Origin: Actinoplanes flavus
GTDB lineage: Bacteria; Actinomycetota; Actinomycetes; Mycobacteriales; Micromonosporaceae
NCBI RefSeq assembly: GCF_017592555.1
Contig: NZ_JAGFNS010000022.1
Span: 76,983 to 140,982 of the forward strand
DNA length: 64,000 nucleotides
Reading direction: 5' to 3'
Part shown: piece by piece, positions 16,776 to 26,000 of the stretch
Layout of the letters: each line of letters opens with the position of its first letter
Position numbering within the stretch: the first letter of the stretch is position 1
Notes under the pieces: model-generated
The model's input: only the letters and a program-made list of their open reading frames with translations
Databases searched by the model: none
What the model was told of the DNA's origin: nothing
Position numbers and translations under genes: made by a program

Positions 16776-17620
16776 CCCCGTTTGTCGCCACGGCCACCGG
16801 ATCCGTGGCGCCGCCGTTCGTGGAACTGGTGGTCGCGGCGGATCAGCGCGACGATTCTCTCGCATGACTGCGAGTCGAGGGCGACGGCGTGCCGATCGAT
16901 GGCTTTGAGCAGATGTGTGGGATGGGTGCCGATGGCGTGCACTGTCGGGTTCTCGAGCCGGCCGAGGACCGCCCGATCATGCATGATCATGACCGCGGTG
17001 CGGACCGGCACGTGCAGGTCGTTGCGGGCCAGCCATTCGCCGAGGTCGGCCGCGACGTCAGTGACCTGTCGTGCCCAGCTACGCCCGCCACCGTCGACGG
17101 CCAAGCCTTTGTCGACCAGGTTGCCGTAGGAGTCGAACTTCTCGTACCACCATCGCTCGCCCACGACGTGCAGACGAATCCGGCGCCGCTTGACCTCGAC
17201 CGCCCAAACACCACCAGGCCCGACCAGCACATGGTCAGTTTCACCCCGGCGGTTGCGATAGCCGCGAAGCATGATCCATGCGTCGTCCAGAACGGACAAC
17301 CCGTGCTGGAGAGCCTCTTCCCCCGAAACGCCGGCCGCCTGCTGCCGCACCCGCCCATCGAGACGCTGCCGACCCGCGTCAGCGGCGGCCACACCCTGCC
17401 ATGCGCGGCGGGCGCGGGCGGACGCTTGCCGCTCTTCGGCCGTGGACACCCCCAGTAGCCGCCGCCACCACGACTTGCGGCGACGGCTCGCGTCGAGATC
17501 CTGCCGGGCCCGCGAGTACGAGTCGTGCCATGCGGCCGCTGTCGTCTCAGCGTCACGCAATTGCGTAATGGTCTGATTCAACTGCTTACCGCCATGATCG
17601 GAGAGAACCAGAACCCGCAT
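16772..17620 (-). CDS. NERD (nuclease-related) domain protein
   Basis: A 282-aa protein. The N-terminal ~90 residues are helical and basic (RRRKSWWRRLLG). The NERD domain follows (about 95-205): EEALQHGLSVLDDAW, then GETDHVLVGPGGVWAVEVKR with the Asp and Glu-x-Lys catalytic residues of the PD-(D/E)XK-like fold. The C-terminus is basic and His-rich. An SD-like GGAGG lies 7 nt before the ATG. It is coupled by a 4-bp overlap to the HsdR_N-RAMA gene, so the pair likely works together. NERD proteins recur in defence islands, often without a known target. Confidence 0.85.
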   Translation of the reverse strand: MRVLVLSDHGGKQLNQTITQLRDAETTAAAWHDSYSRARQDLDASRRRKSWWRRLLGVSTAEERQASARARRAWQGVAAADAGRQRLDGRVRQQAAGVSGEEALQHGLSVLDDAWIMLRGYRNRRGETDHVLVGPGGVWAVEVKRRRIRLHVVGERWWYEKFDSYGNLVDKGLAVDGGGRSWARQVTDVAADLGEWLARNDLHVPVRTAVMIMHDRAVLGRLENPTVHAIGTHPTHLLKAIDRHAVALDSQSCERIVALIRRDHQFHERRRHGSGGRGDKRG

Positions 17621-17908
17621 CGACAGCCTCCCCCGTGATGAACTTCGCCACGCATATCACGAGAAGTAGTTGATCCGCTACCCGCAGCTTCCGCCTTGTC
17701 GACTCCGGCCACGTAACTCGAGTCGGCGTCGCGGGTCAGCGAAAGCTCACAGTGGGCAGGTGGTCGCCGACGTAACCGATGTGGATGCGGCCGATCGGCC
17801 CCTCCGGTGTCGTCGTGGAGTGGATCCAAGGAGACGGCGCGCCAGCCCTGCTGGATCTTGGTGTGGACCCCACCTGCTGGGTCTCCGGTCGGCTATGTCG
17901 TGACGAAG
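17621..17908. other. Intergenic region splitting the defence block
   Basis: 288 bp without a convincing gene between the CBS-HEPN stop codon and the NERD gene start. Short frames here have no protein-like sequence. It probably holds the promoter of the NERD/HsdR_N pair. No clear hairpin terminator was seen. Confidence 0.5.
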
Positions 17909-18934
17909 TCACAATAGTTGTTTGAGTAGCCCGGAGAACTGGTACAGCTCGTCGGTCTGTTGCTCGGTCAGTGGCTGCTCGTCGAAATGGGCGATCTGGT
18001 TGCGGATGGCCCTGACCCGGTCGAGTTGAGCCACGAACTGTGCCTGGTCGACTCCTGTCCAGCCCAGTGTCGCCCAGTTGGTTTCGGCGAGTTGAGCCAG
18101 CCGCGCGTCCTGCTGATCGGTGGCCAGCAACTTGACGTAGTCACCGAACATCAGTCGCGAGAAATCGCCCGACTGGTACTTCCTACCCAGCGCTCGTACC
18201 GGATCGCCCGCCAGTTTGGGTCCGAGACACCGCCGGATGCGGAACTCGATCTCGCCGACGAGGAAGAACGGCTGGGCGAGCTTGTGGAACCGTGCCGTGA
18301 TGTCGGCACCGGTGATGATCCCAGCGAAGGTGCCGTTGTTCTCCCGCACCAGTAGGTATCCGCATCGCTGAAGTTCGGGCAGGCGCGTGAAGAGTTCCTG
18401 GTGCACCTCGGCCAGTGGGAGATCGTCTCGGATCATCGCGGTGGCCAGGGTCGGCACCTCGCCCTTCTCGTAACGAGCGGCGATCGAATCCCACGTGATG
18501 ACGCCCTTGAGATCGGCAAGTCCGTCGATCACCGGCAGCTGCGAGTAGTTCTTTTGACGCATCGTGTGGGTCACGGTGCTGAGCAGAGCGCTGGAGTTGA
18601 CCGATTCGACGCCGTTGCGGGCCGAGGGAACATCGCCGATCTTGAACGACTGTTGAGGCAGGGTGCCGGGGAGCACCTCCTCTTCGGCTTCATCCTCGGC
18701 TTCGACGACCAAGGCCTTCGCGACAACCAGCATCTCGGTGGTGAGGCCGCATGTGGTGAACGACGGATGTGTATCGAGTCCGGCCTCGTGCAGTGCCTCT
18801 TGGATCATCGGCACGGTGTGGTGGTTGCGCACCCGGGTCCCGAACATGGTGAGAAGGTCGGAGGTGCGCAGGGACCTGCCCTTGAGTGCGAGGAGCTCCT
18901 CGCGGGTGGGGCGGCGAGAGTCCGCCATGCTCAT
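17909..18934 (-). CDS. CBS-domain protein with C-terminal HEPN (Swt1-like) RNase motif
   Basis: A 341-aa protein. An N-terminal helical segment (REELLALKGRSLRTSDLL) leads into two CBS motifs: YSQLPVIDGLADLKGVITWD and GYLLVRENNGTFAGIITGAD. Such pairs usually bind adenine nucleotides. The C-terminal ~110 residues are helical and contain RAIRNQIAHFDEQ, where R-N-Q-I-A-H (about residue 312) satisfies the R-x4-H catalytic motif of HEPN RNases. The likely role is an RNase effector switched on by a nucleotide signal; that logic is inference. The ATG at 18934 overlaps the DUF262 stop by 4 bp, fixing the start and tying the two genes together. Confidence 0.85.
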   Translation of the reverse strand: MSMADSRRPTREELLALKGRSLRTSDLLTMFGTRVRNHHTVPMIQEALHEAGLDTHPSFTTCGLTTEMLVVAKALVVEAEDEAEEEVLPGTLPQQSFKIGDVPSARNGVESVNSSALLSTVTHTMRQKNYSQLPVIDGLADLKGVITWDSIAARYEKGEVPTLATAMIRDDLPLAEVHQELFTRLPELQRCGYLLVRENNGTFAGIITGADITARFHKLAQPFFLVGEIEFRIRRCLGPKLAGDPVRALGRKYQSGDFSRLMFGDYVKLLATDQQDARLAQLAETNWATLGWTGVDQAQFVAQLDRVRAIRNQIAHFDEQPLTEQQTDELYQFSGLLKQLL

Positions 18935-20766
18935 CGGTCCGACTCGGCACGGAAGACGGTGCGCTTGCCCATGGCCTCGTTGACCAGTTCGACGAGGCGA
19001 GCGGACCGGTCGGCGTAGAAGGCGTCGAAGTCGTCCTCGTGCAATGTGGCTGGATCGATGACGTGGGTGGCGACCACATCGTCGAACCATTCGGACCTGG
19101 TGCCGGCCTCTCGGGCGAGCACCTTGAGATAGCTCGACGGTGAGCCGATGAGGCTCTTGCTCGCCCGGTAGGACAGCGGGGTCTTGTTCACGATCGAGTT
19201 GCCGCGGTTGTCGTCAGGGAAGTTGCGGGCGAGCCAGTGCTTCGGGAACACCTGCCGGATGGCGACGGCATGCTGGATGAGCGCGCTGGCCGTCAGCGGA
19301 CCCTCGCTGTGGTACCAGTCGACCGCCCCTTGCTTGATGAGGAGCGCATAGATTCCCTTGTAGGCCGCGCTGTTGCGGGTGGTCAGGGTATCCAGGCGGT
19401 CAGCCAGGAACGCCGCCTCCATGATCGTGTCAGGCAGACCGGACCGTGTGGAAGACATGGATGAGCCGTATGACTCGCCCCGCACTGCCACGATGAGCTG
19501 CTCGACGTCGCGGGTGAAGCGGCTCTCGGTGGCGCCGCCGTACATCTCGCCCAGCACTCCACACCAGTACCAGCGGGTGAGCAGTTCCCGGGTGCCCGGG
19601 TCCTCCGCCTCGTCGTCAGAGAGGATCGCTCGTACCGCGGCCATCGGTACGAGCTGGGTCCGGTAGGGCAGGTCGGCGTGGCGCACGATCAGTTGTTCGC
19701 TGAGGAACTCGCCGACCCATTCGAAGGCGGTCGCGACCCGGGGCGCGATCCTGATGAAGTCCTCCAGCGGCAGGTTCAGCAGGTCGCGCCGTTTGCAGGA
19801 CACCGCCATGGACGGCTTTTCCCGCTTGCGTTCCCAGGTACTGACGAGCGTGACCGCTTGCAGGAAGTCGCTGCTGCTCAGCCCGTCGTCGATGCCCTGC
19901 TCGGTGCGTCCGAACACCGGGTAGGAGGTGGTCAGGCTCTTCTTGATGTCGTGCCAGGCGTCTGGCAGCCGGTAGTAGTCGCCGTGGGCCGACTCGTAAT
20001 CGCTGTCTCCGGCATAGGTGGCGGTCAGCAGTTCGAACACGTTCAGCGGAACCCCGCCGGTGTTGACCCGCTCGAACACCGAGCACACCGCGTCCTTGGT
20101 GGTCGTGGCAGCCAGCTTGATCATCGGGATCTGGAAGGACCGGACGTTGTGTAGGATGCCCTGCTCGAATTTGGCCCACAGGTCCCAGTTGGTCTCGTCC
20201 ATCAGGACGAACTCGCGCTGCCACGCGGTGACCTTGTTGCCGTCGAAGACGATGCTGAGCGGGAAGTGCCTCGCCTGGCATTCCAGCGTTCGACTGCTGA
20301 GGTCGAGTTGCACCCGGCGGGCGAAGTCGGAGCGCAGGACCCGATCCTTCGGCACGGACACGATGGCCTCGTCGCGGTCGGTGGACGATCCGACGGCCTT
20401 GGCGATGTCGACGTAGTACCAGCGCTCAAGTTCCCGACCGCGTTCGTCGGTGGTCCGCACCGGCTGGTCGAGATGCAGAGCCTGGTACAGCGAGGTGAGG
20501 CGCTGCTGACCATCCAGCAACAGGAGATCGGGAGCGGTAGACCGGCCGGACTCCGCACCGGTGAGCGCGCGCGGCCTGAATGGCTTCTTGCCGCCGGTTT
20601 CGAGGGTCATGACGACGCCGAGCGGATAGTCGAGGGTCACCGTCGCGATCAGCTCACGGATGCGCTGGTCGTCCCACTTCCATTCACGCTGGAAATCGGG
20701 AAGTTGCAGCGCTCCCGTTTCGATATCCGCCAACACCGTCTGCAACTTCGGGCTATCAAGAGCCAC
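18931..20766 (-). CDS. DUF262 (GmrSD-like) protein with altered HNH-type C-terminus
   Basis: A 611-aa protein. The DUF262 domain is clear: LPDFQREWKWDDQRIRELI near residue 22 and LLLLDGQQRLTSLYQAL near 83, the NTPase/ParB-like core of GmrS and of many defence proteins. The C-terminal part resembles the DUF1524 HNH nuclease of GmrD (VFPKHWL, then NSIVNKTPLSYRASKSLIG and SSYL), but the usual His-Ile-x-Pro start of the motif reads Arg-Gln-Val-Phe-Pro, so the first catalytic His seems lost. GmrSD-type enzymes cleave DNA with modified bases. The GTG start has GGGGGAA upstream and lies 65 bp after the UvrD gene. If the nuclease half is inactive, the neighbouring HEPN protein could be the effector. 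Confidence 0.85.
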   Translation of the reverse strand: MALDSPKLQTVLADIETGALQLPDFQREWKWDDQRIRELIATVTLDYPLGVVMTLETGGKKPFRPRALTGAESGRSTAPDLLLLDGQQRLTSLYQALHLDQPVRTTDERGRELERWYYVDIAKAVGSSTDRDEAIVSVPKDRVLRSDFARRVQLDLSSRTLECQARHFPLSIVFDGNKVTAWQREFVLMDETNWDLWAKFEQGILHNVRSFQIPMIKLAATTTKDAVCSVFERVNTGGVPLNVFELLTATYAGDSDYESAHGDYYRLPDAWHDIKKSLTTSYPVFGRTEQGIDDGLSSSDFLQAVTLVSTWERKREKPSMAVSCKRRDLLNLPLEDFIRIAPRVATAFEWVGEFLSEQLIVRHADLPYRTQLVPMAAVRAILSDDEAEDPGTRELLTRWYWCGVLGEMYGGATESRFTRDVEQLIVAVRGESYGSSMSSTRSGLPDTIMEAAFLADRLDTLTTRNSAAYKGIYALLIKQGAVDWYHSEGPLTASALIQHAVAIRQVFPKHWLARNFPDDNRGNSIVNKTPLSYRASKSLIGSPSSYLKVLAREAGTRSEWFDDVVATHVIDPATLHEDDFDAFYADRSARLVELVNEAMGKRTVFRAESDR

Positions 20767-20831
20767 CGCGTGTTCCCCCTGGCATCATCTGGTGAGCAGC
20801 CATCGAACGTATCGATGGCCGCCACCGCGTG

Positions 20832-23081
20832 TCAATGCCGTAATTCCATAGTGGATGTTTGATCATCGGCGTTCGCCGGCAGTCCAACCAGGGACGCCGG
20901 GATGAACGGGCTGCGGTGGCCGTGCCAGAAGACCGCAAGGTCGTCGCGGGCACGCGTTGCCGCGACGAACAGCCGGGAGCGGTCTCGGGCGCGTTCCTGC
21001 TGGTGGCGCTTGGCGTCGGTGTCCCGGTATCGGTCGATAGCGCGCCGCGGGACGAGGCCGTCGCTGGCGCCGGCAATGATGACGCGCTGGTACTCCAGAC
21101 CCTTGAACCGGTGCATGGTCCCCACGTGGACCCCGTCGGGGCGGGCCGGGCCGTCCGGGCCGATCTCCACGGCTTGGATGCCGTCATCGGTGAGCCACTG
21201 GATCACTTCAGCGACATACTCCCTGGTCGGGACGCAGACAGCGGCGGAGCCGTCGGACGTGTTGGTCCAGGCGCGGAGTTGCCCGATGATCAGTTCGCGT
21301 TCCTGGCCCCACGTCGGCGCTCCGCGGAAGACCGGGGGTGCGCCGTGGAGCAGGGAGCGGTAGCCGTTGAGGGTGTCGGTGCCGCCGTCCAGGTCGTCGT
21401 AGGTCTCCCCGGTGAGCAGTTGGGTCGCGGCTTTCAAGATCTCCCGGGTGGTGCGGTAGCTGATGGTGAGCCGAGAAGATCTGCGGCCCCGGATGTTGAT
21501 GCCTACGCTCGACAGCGCGACCTGGTTGTCGTAGAGGCGCTGGTGGGTGTCTCCGACGATGAACATGTCGTCCGGGCCGATAGGGGTCATCGCGCGCAGG
21601 AGACGCCAGTGGGTAGGGCTGAGGTCTTGGGCCTCGTCAACGACGATGTGCTGGTAACGGTAGCGCAGGGTCTGCCCCGCCGCTGAGGACTCGTCTTTGG
21701 CGGCGAGGATGCGTGCTTCCCGGTCGAGTTCGAGGCGGGCTGCGCGGGCGGCGATTTGGCGCCAGGTCCAGACGCCCTCGCTGTCGAGCTGTTTGGTGAA
21801 GCGCTCGGTGAGCTGCCAGATAGCGTCTCGCTGTTCGCGGGTGACGGATTTGCCACGGCCTACACGTCGCGCGCGGAAGTATTCGTCGCGGGTGGTCGCG
21901 GCTTGGCCGAGGATGACGTGTGCCCACTCCGCGTTGAGGAACTCGGCATCGAAGCGTCGCTCACCGAGTTCGAGCAGGAAGGCGTTCCAGCGCTTGAGAG
22001 CCTCGGCCTCGTTGATGACGCGGCGTTTGGTGTCGGTGCCGGCCTCGTTGACGACGCGATTCGCGAGTTTGTCGATGTTCACGATGTCGACGCGGGCGCT
22101 GAGGTCGGCGCCGGCCAGGTCGAGTAGCCGGGCCCTCAGATCGGCGGCGAGGTTCCGGTTGAAGGTGGTCAGCAGGATGGGCTTGTCCTTACCGGCGTTG
22201 AGGCGCTCGGCGAGGTATTTGACCCGGTGCAGGGCGACGATGGTCTTGCCGGTGCCTGGTCCGCCGCTGACCCGGGCCGATCCTGGATAGGGATGGTTGA
22301 CGACCTTGCGCTGGGTGGGGTGCAGGAAGACCTGCCACCGGGCGAAGGATTCGGCCAGGATGGCCTGCAGCGCGGAGTCGTCGGTGGTGACCTGGGTGGC
22401 GGGGTTGGCCGAGGCGGCCACCCAGTCCTCGGTGTCGACGGGTGCGTCGGCCTTGACCGGGGTGGTGACGAGGTCCAGTACGTCGTCGAAGGTCTTGCCG
22501 TCGTTCAAGGCGAGCAGTACGTCGGCTGTCAGCGCGGGAACGCAGTCGGCGAAACGCAGCAGATCGTCGTCGGTGAGCAGCCGGCGGATGCTGGGGAGCA
22601 GGGGCTCTGCCACGCCGAGGTCGGTGAGTTGCTCGTCGGTGTACGAGTCGAAGAGCGCGGGAGTCTTCGCGGCCTCGGGCGGTACGGCCGCCGGGTCGTC
22701 GGCGGGCAGGAGCCGGCCGACAATGCTGTTCCCGACTGCGGCGAGGTCGATGACCTCGATGCCTCCGGTGACCCGGTTGATCTGGTACGAGTACCGGTCG
22801 AGATCGTCATAGACGTCGCTGCGGTGTCGGACCGAAACCAGGAGGAAGTGCTGGTCACCCACATTCAAGAGGATGGCGCGGTAGGCGTCGGTGACGCGTG
22901 CGGAGTACAGCCGGGAGCCCTTGAGCTGCTTGAGCCAGAGGCCGCGGGCATTCGGGTTCTGCCGGAACTTGCTCTGGAAGTTGTAGACGGCGCCGGCATC
23001 GGCCCGGGACAGGGCCAGGATCTCCTTGTCAGCTCGATCCAGGATCTGCAGGATGACCGGGCCTCGACTGGTTGCGGTCAC
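20832..23081 (-). CDS. UvrD/Rep-family helicase with RelE-like N-terminal domain
   Basis: A 749-aa SF1 helicase. Residues about 8-105 resemble a RelE/HigB-type toxin fold (YNFQSKFRQNP, LKGSRLYSARVTDAYRAILL, then a basic/aromatic end). The helicase core follows: motif I GGPGTGKTIVAL (about 273), motif II VVDEAQDLS (about 480), motif III VGDTHQRLY, motif V GTMHRFKGLEY and motif VI AATRARDDL. The N-terminal domain may position the enzyme on RNA or be a vestigial toxin; this fusion recurs in defence loci. The GTG start overlaps the giant helicase stop by 4 bp (GTGA) after AAAGGAG, so it belongs to the same operon. It occupies the place where classical DISARM would have a phospholipase D-like gene. 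Confidence 0.88.
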   Translation of the reverse strand: MTATSRGPVILQILDRADKEILALSRADAGAVYNFQSKFRQNPNARGLWLKQLKGSRLYSARVTDAYRAILLNVGDQHFLLVSVRHRSDVYDDLDRYSYQINRVTGGIEVIDLAAVGNSIVGRLLPADDPAAVPPEAAKTPALFDSYTDEQLTDLGVAEPLLPSIRRLLTDDDLLRFADCVPALTADVLLALNDGKTFDDVLDLVTTPVKADAPVDTEDWVAASANPATQVTTDDSALQAILAESFARWQVFLHPTQRKVVNHPYPGSARVSGGPGTGKTIVALHRVKYLAERLNAGKDKPILLTTFNRNLAADLRARLLDLAGADLSARVDIVNIDKLANRVVNEAGTDTKRRVINEAEALKRWNAFLLELGERRFDAEFLNAEWAHVILGQAATTRDEYFRARRVGRGKSVTREQRDAIWQLTERFTKQLDSEGVWTWRQIAARAARLELDREARILAAKDESSAAGQTLRYRYQHIVVDEAQDLSPTHWRLLRAMTPIGPDDMFIVGDTHQRLYDNQVALSSVGINIRGRRSSRLTISYRTTREILKAATQLLTGETYDDLDGGTDTLNGYRSLLHGAPPVFRGAPTWGQERELIIGQLRAWTNTSDGSAAVCVPTREYVAEVIQWLTDDGIQAVEIGPDGPARPDGVHVGTMHRFKGLEYQRVIIAGASDGLVPRRAIDRYRDTDAKRHQQERARDRSRLFVAATRARDDLAVFWHGHRSPFIPASLVGLPANADDQTSTMELRH

Positions 23082-26000
23082 TCTTCTCCTTTGTTGACCA
23101 GGGCGGCGAGCTCGTCGACATCCCACTCTTTCGCCGGGCGGACGTGCCATCCTTCATCGGCGAAGGCGGCGTCTCGGTCCTGCTCCTCGATCTCTGCCGC
23201 CGGGCCGTGCAGTCGCTGAACGACGGCGATCCGCAGCCTGGGCCAGGCGAAGTCGGCTTGCCACCCGGCATCGTTCAGTTCGTACCCGCTGACGGGTGCC
23301 GGGACGTGTCGCTGGATCAACCCGCGCAGCAGGCTCTCAACACCGGATTCCTCTAGGTCAGCCAGCTCGACGACACGCTGCCAGGCTGGATCGGGTTCGT
23401 CGCTGGGTGAGGTGGCTGCGGGCGCTGGTTCGGTGCTGCGCCCGAGCCACGTGGCGGTCTCGTCGTCCAGCGGTTCGGGTCGGTGGGCCGCGATGAGGCC
23501 GGTGCCTTCGGCCGCGTACAACAGCGTCGGGTCGAAGGTGCCGAGGAGCGTCTTCGCCAGTTGCGCGGCGTCACCGTCGCCATCGGCGAGGAACTGGATG
23601 ATGTTGCCCCACCACAGCCAGGCCGCCCACCGGCGCTTGTGCTGCGGATCGGCGCTCAATGTTGCGGCGCGGTCGTCGATGATCGTGAAAGCCGACCAGA
23701 CCGGGCGGCGGGGGTCGGTCCGCTGGTCGAGGATCAGCACCAGTGGGCAGCCGTTGGTGTCGTCGGCACGGGCGACGATGATCCGGCCACCGGTCACGGG
23801 GGCGGGAATCGGTTGACCGTGTACTGCCGCGGTTACTCTGGCCGTGATCCCGGTGGAGTCGCTGGAGACCCGCTGGTTGTCGGGCTGGCGGAGCAGCCCG
23901 GCAAGGGTGGCTTCGGCTCGGGAGCGCCACAGGTCCAGGTCAGGGTCGCGCAGGAACTGCAGGAGCAGGTCGATCGGGTTGGCCCAGACGAGGTCGTTGA
24001 GCTGCTGGGGGTCGTTGCCGGTCCGCTGACGGTAGAGGTCGCGTGCTGCCTGCTGCGCCAAGCCCTGGTAGGGCGGCCACACCGGGTCGTGGCGGATCTC
24101 CGTGTTCCGCCAGGACCGGACGTCGTCCCAGGTCAGAGCGAAGACATGCAGGTCATGAGCGCGGAGCCGGGTGCGCTTTATCGTGTCGTCGGCCAGTCGG
24201 TTCCTGCCGGGTGGCGGGCTGGCGTGGTACTGGTAGCCGTCGAGGTAGACGGCGACCTCCTGCGCGGCGGCGTCGAGGCGTTTGAAGTGCACGTCCGGGC
24301 GGGTGCCGGTGATGGTGTTCTGCAACTTCATCCGCCAGTGCACGACACGGCCGTCAGGTGCTTCCAGGCGGAGGTCGGCGAATCGCGCGCCGTCTGTATC
24401 TGCGCGCCGGGTCAGCCGTACGCTCGGGTCCTGCTCGGCCCAGGCGATGAGTTTGTGCAGGAACTTGCGCTCCAGCTCGCTCTCGACCAGCGGCGTCAGC
24501 GAGATCTCGTCAGCGGGTCCGACGTCGGTGGAGATCTCCCAGTTGTCGAGGAGCTGGCGCAGGATCTCCAGCGCCTCGTCCCGGCTCATCAGCGGGAATT
24601 CGTCATCCCTGGCGAATCGCAGCAGGCAACGGTGGCACGCTTTGCGGCCCTCCCGGTTGCACTCGCACGTCGTGATCGCCTCGACTGCGGTCTCCAGCAC
24701 CTTCTTGAACTCTTCGTCGGCGGACAGACGGTGCAGGTAGCCGGTGCCCGAGGGCTGGGTGTCGTAGACGACCAGGAACTGGCGGACGTTGTCGCTGTCG
24801 CGGTCGGCCATCGGCGCCCGGACCACCCGGAGATGGTCGGGTTCACCGCCGTACTTCACGGTGATGCCGAGCATGAGTGCCGCGGCGAAGGACACGACGC
24901 GCTCGTCGACGAGCGCCGTGGCGGCGGGGATCAGGATCCGCAGCGCTTCGGTCTCCAACTCGTGCACCAGCAGCAGCGGCGTGTGTTTGGCCGTATAGGG
25001 CGACCGACGGTGCCGGCACCAGGGCTGATGGTGTTCGGTGCCTGGGACGTTGCCGGTGGGCGCGGGACCGGCACCGGAGACCGGGTCGGAGCCGGGAAGG
25101 TTCGTAGCGGTCGGCGGCGGGCCGTCCGCGGTCGTGCCGCCACAGTCCATGCAGGCATAGAACGGGTTGAGCCGCACCGTATCGCCCACGAAGGGGTCGG
25201 TGGCCGGCCGGTCGAAACGGGCGGCACCCAGGTTGAACTCGCGGATCTTCGCGTGCCGGGTGTAGTCGACGCCGAAGGTGACCTTCGAATGCCGCCACGG
25301 ATTCTCGACCGTCGGGATGTCCACCGCGAAGGTGGTGGTGTAGCGGCGTTGGGTCCGTTCGTCGGTGTCGTCCCGGATGCGGGCGTCGTCACGGCGGTCC
25401 CGGGAGCGCACGACGGTCGGACGCAGAACGTAGTGCAGGCAGCCGGCGTCCGCGATGGCAGGTGTCCTGCACCGGAGGCAGGCGCTGGTGTCCGCGACGG
25501 CGTTGCTCGTGCGTACGTATCCGCAGGATGGGCAGATGCGCCACCGCTCGTACAGGGGCCGGTCCGGGCGTCCGATTTCCAGGCCGTCGATGGTGTGCCG
25601 GTATCCGCGCACGTAGTAGGTGTTGCCCGGGGCTAGCTCGACCAGCGCGGTACGTGCGGGCCGCGAGTATTCACGCAACTCACCGCCGAACCGGCGATCG
25701 CCGTCCTCGGTCGAGTTCTCCCAGGTGAGGGTGGCGTCGAGCAGCGTCCTGGAATCGATCAACGAGTAGTTGGGCAGCAACCCGAACTCGACCATCGTGG
25801 AGTGCGCGCTGGCACCGCCGATCTCACCGAGCCGGTCACCGACCGCTTTGCGTTCGGCCCTGAGTCCTCGCAACTCCCGAGCCTGGGACGGATCCGACGC
25901 GATGAGGCCGCCCATCGCAGCGTTGATGGCATCCTTGCGTCGGCGCAGACCGGCGATCCGTTCCTCCCAACTCACCACGAACTCGGCGATCGCCGCGGCG

